Below, in pieces: positions 50,957 to 59,960 of a stretch of DNA of 64,000 bases. The notes beneath the pieces are model-generated. The model saw only the letters and a list, made by a program, of their open reading frames with translations, did not search any database and was not told the DNA's origin. The translations under genes and the position numbers were made by a program. The DNA is from Bradyrhizobium sp. PSBB068 (GTDB lineage Bacteria > Pseudomonadota > Alphaproteobacteria > Rhizobiales > Xanthobacteraceae). Within the stretch, counting starts at the first letter, position 1. The number at the start of each line of letters is the position of its first letter. The DNA is taken from NCBI GenBank assembly GCA_016839165.1, contig CP069300.1:1736001-1800000 (forward strand). Reading direction: 5' to 3'.

Positions 50957-51074
50957 CCTCTCCCGCTTGCGGGGGAGGGTTGGGGTGCGGGTCTCTTCCC
51001 GAGGCATATCGTGGAGAGAGCCCCCACCCACCGCGCGCTGAGCGCGCGTCGGCCTCCCCCGCAAGCGGGAGAGG
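50957..51074. repeat. 118-bp nested inverted repeat element, copy 1
   Basis: The ends are CCTCTCCCGCTTGCGGGGG and CCCCCGCAAGCGGGAGAGG, with further internal stems. The same ends delimit the element at 59961-60084. It lies between the SDR/peptide region and the sulfonate-binding protein gene. No coding capacity. Confidence 0.85.
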
Positions 51075-51138
51075 CGGAACGGAGTCTACGGACACCAACG
51101 TCATACGCGTCCTTTTCAAGGGGAGGTGTGCGCGCGGC

Positions 51139-52125
51139 CTAGTTCGAGCTCGCGCCAGCCGTAAAGCTGCGATCGACGGCCTTGCTGACATCGAGCGTCT
51201 TGCCGAGGATGCCATAGCGCGTGGCGCGGTCAGATGCGGCCTGTACCTCCTTCACCACGGCCTCGTCGATCGCGATCGGCGAGGTCTTCTGCGCGGTGTA
51301 GGCGGCGAGCAGCACGTCTTCCGGCAGCTTGGTGAGCTCGGCCGTGCTCCCAGCGTATTCCGCGAGATGGTCGAGTGACCACAGCCGCGCCTTGTTGAGC
51401 CGCTGCACAAGGTCCTGCACCGCGGCGCGCTTGGTCGCGATCGCGTTGTCGGATGCGACGATGAAGGTGATGGTCGGCGTCAGGCCCTCGCCGTCGGCGA
51501 CGACCCGCGCCTTGTCCTTCAATGTCGCGTAGGAGATGTAGGGCTCCCACACCGCCCAGGCGTCGATCGAGCCGGCGAGCAGCGCGATCTTGGCATCGAC
51601 CGGGCCGAGCGGGGCGAAGGTCGCATCCTCGATCCGGCTGCCGGCCTTCTCCAGCGTCGCGTTGATCAGGAACTGGCCCCAGCCGCCGCGCGTGCCGGCA
51701 AGGCGCTTGCCCTTCAGGTCGGCCGCCGACTTGATCGGCGAATCCCCGCGCACCAGGATCGCCTGCGTCCGCGCGTCGGACCGGGTGCCGCCGATCGCCT
51801 TGATCGGCGCGCCCGAGGCATAGACCGTAAGGAAGGACAGATCGCCGGTATAGCCGACTTCCAGCGCGCCGGCATTGATCGCTTCCAGGATCGGGGCAGC
51901 GGCCGGGAATTCCGACCACTCGATCTTGTAGGGCAGGTCCTTGGCGAGGCCGGAGATCTCGAGCAGCGAGCGGTTGCCTCCCTTCTGGTCGCCGACCCGC
52001 AGCACGATCGCGTCGGCCGCGAACGCCGCCGCCGATGTTGACAGCGTGATCACCGCCGTGATCAGCGCGGCCGCGGTGCGGCGAGTGAGGGAATGGCGAG
52101 AGCCCGAGCGGGCGAGTTTGTGCAT
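51139..52125 (-). CDS. Aliphatic sulfonate-type ABC substrate-binding protein (SsuA-like)
   Basis: A 328-residue periplasmic binding protein with a signal peptide (RTAAALITAVITLSTSAAAFAAD). The SsuA-type start IVLRVGDQKGGNRSLLEISG and LPYKIEWSEFPAAAPILEAINAGALEVGYTGD are clear, with the second lobe GSIDAWAVWEPYISY. It resembles the protein at 57768-58709 closely enough to be a duplicate. It stands alone on the minus strand, divergent from the main ssu run, and would feed the SsuC/SsuB transporter. Ligand probably an alkanesulfonate or sulfate ester. Confidence 0.9.
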   Translation of the reverse strand: MHKLARSGSRHSLTRRTAAALITAVITLSTSAAAFAADAIVLRVGDQKGGNRSLLEISGLAKDLPYKIEWSEFPAAAPILEAINAGALEVGYTGDLSFLTVYASGAPIKAIGGTRSDARTQAILVRGDSPIKSAADLKGKRLAGTRGGWGQFLINATLEKAGSRIEDATFAPLGPVDAKIALLAGSIDAWAVWEPYISYATLKDKARVVADGEGLTPTITFIVASDNAIATKRAAVQDLVQRLNKARLWSLDHLAEYAGSTAELTKLPEDVLLAAYTAQKTSPIAIDEAVVKEVQAASDRATRYGILGKTLDVSKAVDRSFTAGASSN

Positions 52126-52601
52126 GTCGGTTTTTCTTTCTGATTCAGTCGTTGCTCGGCGAAAGGCGCGGCAGCGTTCGACCAAGTCTATGAGCAAGCC
52201 GCTCGCCGTCAACGAAACGGAAATCTGAATTCGCGGACGCTACGACAAGGATGATCTCGTCGAGCAGGTCGCGCGTAGAAGACATCGTGCGTGCGGTCGC
52301 TAGCCGCTCAAATTTGATGCAATCGCAGTGTCCGCGCCGCGTCTCTGCGCCGTGCCGACAGCGAAAATCCTTTCATCGTCGCGCGATGCGATCGTGGAGA
52401 GATCGGCTGCCGCACCGACCACATTCGAAATTCCATTTCATTGACGGTGAACTTGTCGCGCCGCATCATTTGAGGGTTGCTTTGAGTGCAATAGCGCCGG
52501 AGAAATCCGCTTTTTCTGAACCTTGAGCTTCGAACGACGGGGCGTGCAGGTCATGACGATTTGCGCGTGGGGCGGAGCCTTGCCGAAATGCAGGAGTGAA
52601 A
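52126..52601. other. Intergenic region between divergent sulfonate-binding protein genes
   Basis: 476 bp without a credible gene. It must carry promoters for both directions. I looked for CysB/Cbl-like, FNR and sigma-54 motifs and found none I can support. The last 15 bases contain the AGGAG ribosome site for the gene at 52602. Confidence 0.6.
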
Positions 52602-53693
52602 ATGTCGACCAACAAGAAGACGGTGATGGATCGCCGCACATTGCTGCGTGCGGGCGCCGCAGCAGCCTTTGCCGCGCCGATCGGCGCCTATAGCGCGCAG
52701 GCCTTCGCGCCGCGCCCGATCACGCCGGCGATCGACTTCTCCGAATTCCCGATCTGCAAGACCGCGTCCGATACGCCGCCGCTGTCAGGTGCGCCGCGCA
52801 AGCTGAAACTGTCGTGGAACGCCGGTGCGGTCTGCCTCGCGCCGCTTCCGGTTGCGATCGACCACGGCTTCTTCCAGAAGCAGAACCTCGATGTCGAGCT
52901 CGTCAATTATTCCGGCTCGACCGACCAGTTGCTGGAGGCGATCGCCACCGGCAAGAGCGATGCCGGGCTCGGCATGGCGCTGCGCTGGCTGAAGCCGCTC
53001 GAACAGGGGTTTGACGTCAAGATCGCCGCCGGCACCCATGGCGGCTGCATGCGGGTGTTGACCCGCACCAGTTCCGGCATCGGCAAGCTCGCCGACCTCA
53101 AGGGCAAGATCGTCGCGGTCGGCGACCTCGCCGGCCCCGACAAGAACTTCTTCTCGATCCAGCTCTCCAAGCTCGGCATCGATCCGGTCAAGGACGTCGA
53201 CTGGCGCGCCTATCCGGGCAATCTCTTGAACGTCGCGGTCGAGAAGGGCGAGGTGCAGGCGTTCCTGTCGTCCGACCCGCTGGCCTATCTCTGGCTGAAG
53301 GATACGCAATACAAGGAGGTTGCCTCCAATCTCGACGGCGAATACCGCGACAAGAGCTGCTGCATCGTCGGCCTGCGCGGCAGCCTGGTCCGCGAGGAGC
53401 CGCACGTCGCGCGTGCCATAACGCAGGCGCTGCTCGATGCCGCGATGTTCACCTCGCAGAACCCGGACAAGGCGGCGAAATCGTTCCAGCCCTACGCGCC
53501 GAAGGCGGCGAGCCTCGCCGATCTCGAAGCGATGGCGCGTTACCACACCCATCACCATCATCCGACCGGCGAGGTGCTGAAGCGCGAGCTGAAGGGCTAC
53601 GCCGACGATCTGAAATCGGTGCAGGTGTTCAAGCAGAGCACGGATACGGCCAAATTCGCGGAGCGGATCTATGTCGACGTATTCAGTGTCTGA
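52602..53693 (+). CDS. ABC transporter substrate-binding protein (SsuA/NitT/TauA-like), Tat-exported
   Basis: A 363-residue binding protein. The N-terminus MDRRTLLRAGAAAAFAAPIGAYSAQAFA has a twin-arginine motif. The mature part (KLKLSWNAGAVCLAPLPVAIDHGFFQKQNLDVELVNYSGSTDQLLEAIATGKSDAGLGMALRWL) is the NMT1/SsuA-like fold. A His-rich run, YHTHHHHPTGE, near the C-terminus could bind metal. ATG 52602 follows AGGAG; GTG 52596 is possible. It overlaps the permease gene by 23 nt and is thus part of the transporter operon. Confidence 0.9.
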   Translation: MSTNKKTVMDRRTLLRAGAAAAFAAPIGAYSAQAFAPRPITPAIDFSEFPICKTASDTPPLSGAPRKLKLSWNAGAVCLAPLPVAIDHGFFQKQNLDVELVNYSGSTDQLLEAIATGKSDAGLGMALRWLKPLEQGFDVKIAAGTHGGCMRVLTRTSSGIGKLADLKGKIVAVGDLAGPDKNFFSIQLSKLGIDPVKDVDWRAYPGNLLNVAVEKGEVQAFLSSDPLAYLWLKDTQYKEVASNLDGEYRDKSCCIVGLRGSLVREEPHVARAITQALLDAAMFTSQNPDKAAKSFQPYAPKAASLADLEAMARYHTHHHHPTGEVLKRELKGYADDLKSVQVFKQSTDTAKFAERIYVDVFSV

Positions 53694-54687
53694 CGCGACC
53701 GCCGCGGCCGCGCCGCGCGCTGCGGTCACATTCGCGGATATCTCCGGCAGCTACGGTGTCGGGCTTGCGGCTAGCCTTGCATGGGCGGCGTTCGGTCTCT
53801 CATGCCTCTATTGGCCCGATGTCGGTGACTGGTCGCGGACCGGATCGCTCGGCATCGGCGCCATCGTCATCGCGGCCTTTATCCTGTTCGGCACGTTCAG
53901 CGCGGATTATCTCGGCAGCGCCGGGCAGGCGCTGCGCAAGCGTGCGCCGTGGCTGCTGGCTTTCGGCGCCTTCGTCACGTTATGGGAGGTCGCGACCGCG
54001 AAATTCGCCTGGCTGCCGCTGCCGTTCTTCCCGCCGCCGCAGGCGATCCTTGAAGTCTATACCGACGACCTGCCAAAGCTGCTCGACAGCGTGTTCGCCT
54101 CGGTCAAGCTGCAGCTCGGCGGCTACATCATCGGCGCAACCGTCGGCTTCGTCACCGGCGTCTCGATCGGCTGGTCGCAGAAGATCGGCTACTGGGTGCA
54201 TCCGGTGCTGCGCTTCATCGGTCCGCTGCCGGCCACGGCCTGGCTGCCGATCGCCTTCTTCACCTTCCCGTCGAGCTGGAGCGCCTCGACCTTCCTGATC
54301 GCGCTTGCCACCGGCTTCCCGGTGACGGTCTTGACCTGGTCAGGTGTCGCCAGCGTCAGCAGCGCCTATTACGACGTCGCGCGCACGCTCGGCGCCAAGC
54401 CGTCATTCCTGGTGCTCAAGGTCGCGATCCCCGCCGCGCTGCCGCATGTGTTCGTCGGCCTGTTCATGGGGCTCGGCTCGTCCTTTGCGGTTCTCGTCGT
54501 CGCCGAGATGATCGGCGTCAAGGCGGGGCTCGGCTGGTATCTGCAATGGGCGCAGGGCTGGGCGGCGTATTCCAACATGTATGCGGCGCTGATCGTGATG
54601 TCGCTGCTCTGCTCCGGCGCGATCACGCTGCTGTTCAAGACCCGCGACCGCCTGCTGGTCTGGCAGAAGGGCGTCGTCAAATGGTAG
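53671..54687 (+). CDS. Sulfonate-type ABC transporter permease (SsuC-like)
   Basis: A 338-residue permease. About 100 N-terminal residues with three extra hydrophobic segments precede the usual SsuC/TauC core, which begins at WLLAFGAFVTLWEVATA. The coupling loop is SSAYYDVARTLGAKPSFLVLKVAIPAALPHVFVGL. The longer N-terminus is unusual against the 250-280 residues of SsuC. It overlaps the binding-protein gene upstream by 23 nt and the ATPase gene downstream by 7 nt. Confidence 0.92.
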   Translation: MSTYSVSDATAAAAPRAAVTFADISGSYGVGLAASLAWAAFGLSCLYWPDVGDWSRTGSLGIGAIVIAAFILFGTFSADYLGSAGQALRKRAPWLLAFGAFVTLWEVATAKFAWLPLPFFPPPQAILEVYTDDLPKLLDSVFASVKLQLGGYIIGATVGFVTGVSIGWSQKIGYWVHPVLRFIGPLPATAWLPIAFFTFPSSWSASTFLIALATGFPVTVLTWSGVASVSSAYYDVARTLGAKPSFLVLKVAIPAALPHVFVGLFMGLGSSFAVLVVAEMIGVKAGLGWYLQWAQGWAAYSNMYAALIVMSLLCSGAITLLFKTRDRLLVWQKGVVKW

Positions 54688-55478
54688 TGCAGTCCGCCGC
54701 CGAGGCGATCACCTATCCCGCCGTCGGCGCCGAGCTCGACATCGAGGGCGTCAGCCACGCCTTCGATATCGACGGCGCGACCCTGCCGGTGCTCGACAAT
54801 GTCAGCCTTTCGATCGCACCCGGCGAGTTCGTCGCGCTGCTCGGCCCGTCCGGTTGCGGCAAGTCGACTTTGCTGCGGCTGGTCGCGGGGCTCGAGAAGC
54901 CGCGCGCCGGCTCGCTGCGGGAGGATGATGCGCGCATCACGGGCCCGCATCCGTCGCGTGTCGTCGTGTTCCAGGATCCGACGCTGTTTCCGTGGCGCAC
55001 GGTCTGGGACAATGTGGCGCTCGGGCTGGAGGCGCAGGGCATCCTGAAGGCGCAACGGCACCGCGTCGATGAGGTCATCGAGCTGGTCGGCCTGTCCTCG
55101 TTCCGCAACGCCTATCCACACCAGCTTTCCGGCGGCATGGCACAGCGCGTGGCGCTGGCGCGCGCGCTGGTCAACGATCCGAAGATCCTGGTGCTCGACG
55201 AGCCGCTCGGCAAGCTCGACTCGCTGACGCGGATCGCGATGCAGTCCGAGCTCGTGGCGTTGTGGCAGCGCAAGGGGTTTACCACGCTGCTGGTCACCCA
55301 TGACGTCGAGGAGGCGCTGGTGCTCGCCAACCGCGTCATCGTGCTCTCCGACCGGCCGGCGCGGATCAAGGCCGACATCGCGGTCGCCAGGCCGTATCCG
55401 CGGCATCGCGGCGATCCCTATCTCGCGGACCTGCGCAAGCAGATCCTCGGGCTGCTCGGGCTGGAGGCGACGTGGTGA
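54681..55478 (+). CDS. Sulfonate-type ABC transporter ATPase (SsuB-like)
   Basis: A 265-residue ABC ATPase: Walker A LLGPSGCGKSTLLRL, Q-loop VVFQDPTLFPWRTVWDNVALGLE, signature LSGGMAQRVALARAL, Walker B ILVLDEPLGKLD and the H-loop LLVTHDVEEA. The FPWRTVWDNV wording is typical of SsuB/TauB/NrtD. ATG 54681 overlaps the permease end; its own stop overlaps the flavin enzyme's start by 7 nt. Confidence 0.94.
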   Translation: MVVQSAAEAITYPAVGAELDIEGVSHAFDIDGATLPVLDNVSLSIAPGEFVALLGPSGCGKSTLLRLVAGLEKPRAGSLREDDARITGPHPSRVVVFQDPTLFPWRTVWDNVALGLEAQGILKAQRHRVDEVIELVGLSSFRNAYPHQLSGGMAQRVALARALVNDPKILVLDEPLGKLDSLTRIAMQSELVALWQRKGFTTLLVTHDVEEALVLANRVIVLSDRPARIKADIAVARPYPRHRGDPYLADLRKQILGLLGLEATW

Positions 55479-56644
55479 CGACGGCGGCGAGGGAGCTGCC
55501 GCAGGCGAATGAGCCGGAACACATTGCGCGTGCGTTGCGGCTCGCCGATGTGTTTGCCGGCCGTGCCGCCGCACATGACCGTGACGCCAGCTTTCCATTC
55601 GAGAATTTCGCCGATCTGTCGCGCGAAGGCCTGCTGGCGCTGACCGTGCCAGCGGCGCTTGGCGGGAGCGGGGCGGGCGCGCGCGATGCCACGCGCGTGC
55701 TCGGCATCATCGGCAAGGCCGATCCGTCGACCGCGCTGGTGCTGTCGATGCATTACATCCAGCATCTGGTGATGGCGCGCAGCACGCGTTGGCCTGCCCG
55801 GCTGTCGCGCAAGCTTGCGAAGGAGACGGTGGAGGGCGTGGCGCTGATCAACGCGCTGCGGGTCGAGCCCGAGCTCGGCTCGCCCGCGCGCGGCGGCCTG
55901 CCGGCGACCATTGCGCGCCGCACCGAAACCGGCTGGCGGCTGACCGGCCGCAAGATCTATTCGACCGGAGCCCCGATCCTGAAATGGTACGCGGTCTGGG
56001 CGAAAACCGACGAACAGGACACCCGTGTCGGCCAGTTTCTGGTTCCGGCCGGATTGCCGGGAACACGGATCGAGGAAACCTGGGATCATCTCGGCCTGCG
56101 CGCCAGCGGCAGCCACACCGTGGTCTTCGACGACGTCGTGTTCCCGTTGGACTACGAGATCGACGTCCGCAAGCCCGACGATTGGAAGGTTCCGGACGTT
56201 ACCCAGGCGACCGTGCATGCGATCTTCGTTGCCGCGATCTATGACGGTATCGCCCGCGCCGCCCGCGACTGGCTGGTCAAATTCCTCAAGGAGCGGGTGC
56301 CCGCCAATCTCGGCGCGCCGCTGGCGACGCTGCCACGGATGCAGGAGGTGGCCGGCGGCATCGAGGCGCGGCTTGCGGTGAATGCGCGGCTGATCGACAG
56401 CTTTGCTTCCGATTTCGATAATGGCTTTCCGCTGTCCGCGATCGAGTCTAACATCATCAAGCTGACGGTGACCAATAACGCCGCAGCAGTGGTGGAGGAT
56501 GCCTTGTCGCTGACCAGCAATCACGGCCTGTCGCGAACCAATCCGCTGGAGCGGCATTATCGCGATGTATTGTGCGGCCGCGTCCATACTCCGCAGGATG
56601 ATTCCACCCGCGTCGCCGCCGGACGCTTTGCGCTGGGCGTCTGA
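55472..56644 (+). CDS. Acyl-CoA dehydrogenase-fold flavin enzyme (SfnB/DszC-like)
   Basis: A 390-residue acyl-CoA dehydrogenase-fold protein. It has FAD-contact segments (STGAPILKWYAVWAKT; HLGLRASGSHTVVFDDVVFP) and the C-terminal helix bundle ending LSRTNPLERHYRDVLCGRVHTPQDD. In sulfur clusters, relatives such as DszC, SfnB and SfnC are FMNH2-dependent monooxygenases of sulfur compounds rather than dehydrogenases. It starts at GTG 55472 or the next GTG (55475) after GGAGG. Its place between SsuB and SsuD supports a desulfonation role. Confidence 0.87.
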   Translation: MVTTAARELPQANEPEHIARALRLADVFAGRAAAHDRDASFPFENFADLSREGLLALTVPAALGGSGAGARDATRVLGIIGKADPSTALVLSMHYIQHLVMARSTRWPARLSRKLAKETVEGVALINALRVEPELGSPARGGLPATIARRTETGWRLTGRKIYSTGAPILKWYAVWAKTDEQDTRVGQFLVPAGLPGTRIEETWDHLGLRASGSHTVVFDDVVFPLDYEIDVRKPDDWKVPDVTQATVHAIFVAAIYDGIARAARDWLVKFLKERVPANLGAPLATLPRMQEVAGGIEARLAVNARLIDSFASDFDNGFPLSAIESNIIKLTVTNNAAAVVEDALSLTSNHGLSRTNPLERHYRDVLCGRVHTPQDDSTRVAAGRFALGV

Positions 56645-56676
56645 AACAACGGCCAACAACAACGGAGTTATCAGCC

Positions 56677-57771
56677 ATGCCGGTCGAGTTCATCGGCTTC
56701 ATCACCAACAACAATGCGTCCGAGACCATCGTGCGGTCAGGTCCGGTGCTCGATCCGCCCTATATCGAGACGGTCGCCAAGGCCCATGAGCTGGCCGGCT
56801 TCGATCGCGCGCTGCTGGCGTTCCATTCGACGACTCCCGATGCCTTGCAGGTCGCGCAGCATGTGCTCACCATCACCAAGCAGCTGAAGGTGATGATCGC
56901 GCAGCGTCCGGGCTTCACTGCGCCGACGCTGTTGGCGCGCCAGCTCGCGACGCTGGACCAGTTCTACGGCGGCAGGGTTTCGCTGCATGTCATCACCGGC
57001 GGCAACGCGATCGAGCTGCGCCAGGACGGCAACACGCTCGACGACAAGGACGAGCGCTACGCCCGCACCAGCGAATTCCTCGACGTGGTCCGGCTGGAAT
57101 GGACCAGCGAGAAGCCGTTCAGCTACAGCGGCAAGTATTACAATGTCGAGAACGGCTTCTCGCAGGTGAAGCCGTTGCAGAAGGGCGGCATCTACACCTT
57201 CGTCGGCGGCGGTTCGGATGCCGCGGTCGAGGTCGCCGGCAAGCACGCCGATACGTTCGCGCTGTGGGGCGAATCCTACGCCCAGGTGCGCGACGTCACC
57301 GCGCGGGTGCGCGCGGCCGCGGCCAAGCATGGCCGGCCGACGCCGCGCTTCAGCCTGTCGGTGCGGCCGATCCTGGCCGACACCGAGGAGAAGGCGTGGA
57401 AGAAGGCCGAACACATCCTCGAGCGCGCCACCGCGCTGCAGGACCAGACCGGCTACCGCCGTCCCAACCACGCGACCGACGGCGCCAAGCGGCTGCTGGC
57501 GCTGGCCGATCAGGGCCAGCGCATCGACAAGCGGCTGTGGACCGAGATCGCAAAGCTCACCGGCGCCAACAGCAACACGACAGCGCTGGTCGGCACGCCC
57601 GAGCAGGTCGCCGAAGTGTTCGGTGATTACTATGATCTCGGCGTCAGCCACTTCCTGATCCGCGGCTTCGATCCGCTGGTCGACGCCATCGACTACGGCC
57701 GCGCGCTGATCCCGTTGACCCGCAAGCTGATCGACGCACGCGACCAGCAGCGCGGGATCGCCGCCGAATGA
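56677..57771 (+). CDS. ssuD: FMNH2-dependent alkanesulfonate monooxygenase-like protein (SsuD-like)
   Basis: A 364-residue luciferase-fold monooxygenase. It matches SsuD-type sequences in LAGFDRALLAFHSTTPDALQVAQHVL, QRPGFTAPTLLARQLATLDQFYGGRVSLHVITGGN and FVGGGSDAAVEVAGKHADTFALWGE. SsuD cleaves alkanesulfonates to aldehyde and sulfite with reduced FMN from a separate reductase; no ssuE-like reductase gene is seen in the window. The stop overlaps the next binding-protein gene by 4 nt. Confidence 0.9.
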   Translation: MPVEFIGFITNNNASETIVRSGPVLDPPYIETVAKAHELAGFDRALLAFHSTTPDALQVAQHVLTITKQLKVMIAQRPGFTAPTLLARQLATLDQFYGGRVSLHVITGGNAIELRQDGNTLDDKDERYARTSEFLDVVRLEWTSEKPFSYSGKYYNVENGFSQVKPLQKGGIYTFVGGGSDAAVEVAGKHADTFALWGESYAQVRDVTARVRAAAAKHGRPTPRFSLSVRPILADTEEKAWKKAEHILERATALQDQTGYRRPNHATDGAKRLLALADQGQRIDKRLWTEIAKLTGANSNTTALVGTPEQVAEVFGDYYDLGVSHFLIRGFDPLVDAIDYGRALIPLTRKLIDARDQQRGIAAE

Positions 57772-58709
57772 TCCGCTTCATCGTCGCGGCGGCGCTTGTG
57801 TTCGCCGCCATCGATGTCGCCGCCGCGCAGACCATCCTGCGTGTCGGCGACCAGAAGGGCAATTCGCAGGCCGTGATGGAAGCGGCCGGCGTCTTGAAGG
57901 ACGTTCCCTACAAGATCGAGTGGAAGGAGTTCGCCGCGGCGGCGCCGCTGCTGGAGGCCTTGGGTGCGGGCGCGATCGACACCGGCCTGGTCGGCGATGC
58001 GCCGTTCACGTTCGCGGCTGCTGCCAAAATTCCGGTTAAGGCGATCGCGGCGGTACGCCAGTCGCGCGACGGGCTTGCGATCGTGGTGCCGGAAAATTCC
58101 GCGATCAAGAGCTTCGACGATCTGCGCGGCAAGAAGATCGCGACCGGCCGCGGCTCGATCGGCCATCAGCTGATCCTGGCGGCGCTGGAATCGAAGGGCT
58201 GGCAGGCGAGCGACGTGCAGATCGTGTTCCTCGCGCCGTCGGACGCCAAGGTCGCCTACTCGCAAGGCTCGGTCGATGCCTGGTCGACCTGGGAGCCGTA
58301 TGTGAGTCAGGAAGAGGTGCTGTTCAAGTCGCGCCGCGTCATCACGGCCGACGGCATCACGCCCGGCCTCGGCTTCCAGGTCGCAACCCCGGACGCGATC
58401 AAGGCCAAGCGCGCCGAGCTCGAGGATTTCGTGCGCCGCCTCGCCACCGCGCGCGCCTGGTCGCAGCACAATGTCGAGGGCTATGCTGCGACTTGGGGCC
58501 GGCTGATGAACATCCCGCCCGCAGTTGCGGTGAACTGGCTGGCGCGCGCCAAGATCCGCATCGCGCCGATCGACGACGGCGTGGTCGCCGACGAGCAGAA
58601 GACCATCGACCTCTACGACCGCTGGGGCCTGATCCGGCAGAAGATCAACGCCGCCGATATTGTCGATCGCTCGTTTGCTGCGGCGGTGGAGAAGGGTGCG
58701 GGGCTGTAG
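57768..58709 (+). CDS. Aliphatic sulfonate-type ABC substrate-binding protein (SsuA-like), second copy
   Basis: A 313-residue binding protein with a Sec signal (MIRFIVAAALVFAAIDVAAAQ). The start TILRVGDQKGNSQAVMEAAG and DVPYKIEWKEFAAAAPLLEALGAGAIDTGLVGDAPF align with the protein at 51139-52125, so these are paralogues. GSVDAWSTWEPYVSQEE marks the second lobe. It is the last gene of the ssu run and is coupled to ssuD by a 4-nt overlap. A repeat element follows. Confidence 0.92.
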   Translation: MIRFIVAAALVFAAIDVAAAQTILRVGDQKGNSQAVMEAAGVLKDVPYKIEWKEFAAAAPLLEALGAGAIDTGLVGDAPFTFAAAAKIPVKAIAAVRQSRDGLAIVVPENSAIKSFDDLRGKKIATGRGSIGHQLILAALESKGWQASDVQIVFLAPSDAKVAYSQGSVDAWSTWEPYVSQEEVLFKSRRVITADGITPGLGFQVATPDAIKAKRAELEDFVRRLATARAWSQHNVEGYAATWGRLMNIPPAVAVNWLARAKIRIAPIDDGVVADEQKTIDLYDRWGLIRQKINAADIVDRSFAAAVEKGAGL

Positions 58710-58751
58710 AGCGCGACAGCATAGGCGGCAGGCGCTGCAAATCACCATCAG

Positions 58752-58873
58752 CGTCGTCCTGGCGAAAGCCAGGACCCATTACCCCAATCGTCTGTTTTGG
58801 ACGAGGCTGGTGCCGCTATCCCGCTCATCATCAAATTCGGTGGTTATGGGTCCTGGCTTTCGCCAGGACGACG
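58752..58873. repeat. 122-bp element with 28-bp perfect terminal inverted repeats
   Basis: The ends read CGTCGTCCTGGCGAAAGCCA and onward at 58752-58779, and are mirrored exactly at 58846-58873. Each arm itself contains a small CTGGCG-AAA-GCCAG hairpin. The centre (about 66 bp) has no coding sense. The form is that of a non-autonomous palindromic element; its GTCGTCC end is shared with 24342-24474. The gap beyond it, to 59080, shows nothing else. Confidence 0.85.
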
Positions 58874-59080
58874 GGCGTGGAGAGGATGCGCTGACACTCA
58901 TCACGCTAACGAATCCGTGATCACCAAAATATCCATTCGTCCCGCGCCAGCCGCACGGCAAGGATTTTCCTCACGTCGTACATTCCGGAACAGCAACGTT
59001 GCTATTTTCGCCGCGCCCTTGTCACCCCGGCCGCCGCCGCCAAGATCAAAAGCACCAACAATCGAGTCCGGGAGATCACC

Positions 59081-59926
59081 GTGGGCCTTCAAGAAACTCG
59101 CATCGAGTCGCTGCCGTTTGTGACCGCTGAACTGAATTACCTCGCGCCGACGCCGGGCAAGCCCCGGACTTACGCTTTCGATCCGCCGCCCGGCGAACCC
59201 AAATCCACCGCGCTGCCCGAACCCCACAATGTCCCGATCTTCGACGGGCGCCTGATCGCCGACAGCTTCTCGCTCGATCGCGAAGGTTTTGCGCTGGTCA
59301 AGCATCCGACCAGCGTGAAGGACTATTACGACGACAACGAAGTCCGCAACGTCTACTACCCCGCCGTCGAAGCCTTCCTGAAGGCGACGTTGAACGCGGA
59401 CCGTGTCTTCATCTTCGATCACACCGTGCGCAAGCGCGTCGAGGGGGCGGCTGACATCCGCGGCGGCGGACCGCGCCAGCCCGCAACCCGCGTCCATGTC
59501 GACCAGACCGCCGTGTCGGGCCTCAACCGCGTGTTCGAGCATCTGCCGGACGAAGCCGAGCAGCTCGTCAAAGGTCGCGTCCAGGTGATCAATCTGTGGC
59601 GCCCGATCCGCGGTCCGCTGCGTGATTCACCGCTGGCGATGGCCGACGGCACCACCGTCGCGCCGGAGGATCTGATCGCCTCCGACCTGATCTACCCGAA
59701 CCGCAGCGGGGAGACCTATTCGGTGAAGTACAATCCGAACCACCGCTGGTTCTACATTCCCGAGATGACGCCGGACGAGGCGATCCTGCTGAAATGCTAT
59801 GATTCGGCGACCGACGGCCGCACCCGGTTCGGGCCGCACACCGCGTTCGTCGATCCGACCACGCCGGCGGACGCCGCGCCGCGCGAAAGCATCGAGCTCC
59901 GCACGCTGGTGTTTCATAAGCAGTAG
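59081..59926 (+). CDS. CmcJ/NvfI-family Fe(II)/2-oxoglutarate oxygenase
   Basis: A 281-residue protein of the CmcJ/NvfI (7-alpha-cephem-methoxylase P8-like) family. The metal triad is visible as H139-V-D141 (TRVHVDQTAVSG) and H253 (RFGPHTAFVDP). The core N-terminal block VRNVYYPAVEAFLKATLNADRVFIFDHTVRKR and INLWRPIRGPLRDSPLAMAD are family hallmarks. Fungal relatives oxygenate natural products; bacterial roles are mostly unknown. GTG 59081 follows GGGAG. It stands alone, followed by a repeat. Confidence 0.87.
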   Translation: MGLQETRIESLPFVTAELNYLAPTPGKPRTYAFDPPPGEPKSTALPEPHNVPIFDGRLIADSFSLDREGFALVKHPTSVKDYYDDNEVRNVYYPAVEAFLKATLNADRVFIFDHTVRKRVEGAADIRGGGPRQPATRVHVDQTAVSGLNRVFEHLPDEAEQLVKGRVQVINLWRPIRGPLRDSPLAMADGTTVAPEDLIASDLIYPNRSGETYSVKYNPNHRWFYIPEMTPDEAILLKCYDSATDGRTRFGPHTAFVDPTTPADAAPRESIELRTLVFHKQ

Positions 59927-59960
59927 TCGCGATCAGGTTAGCCGCAAATTCGGTGCGCTC

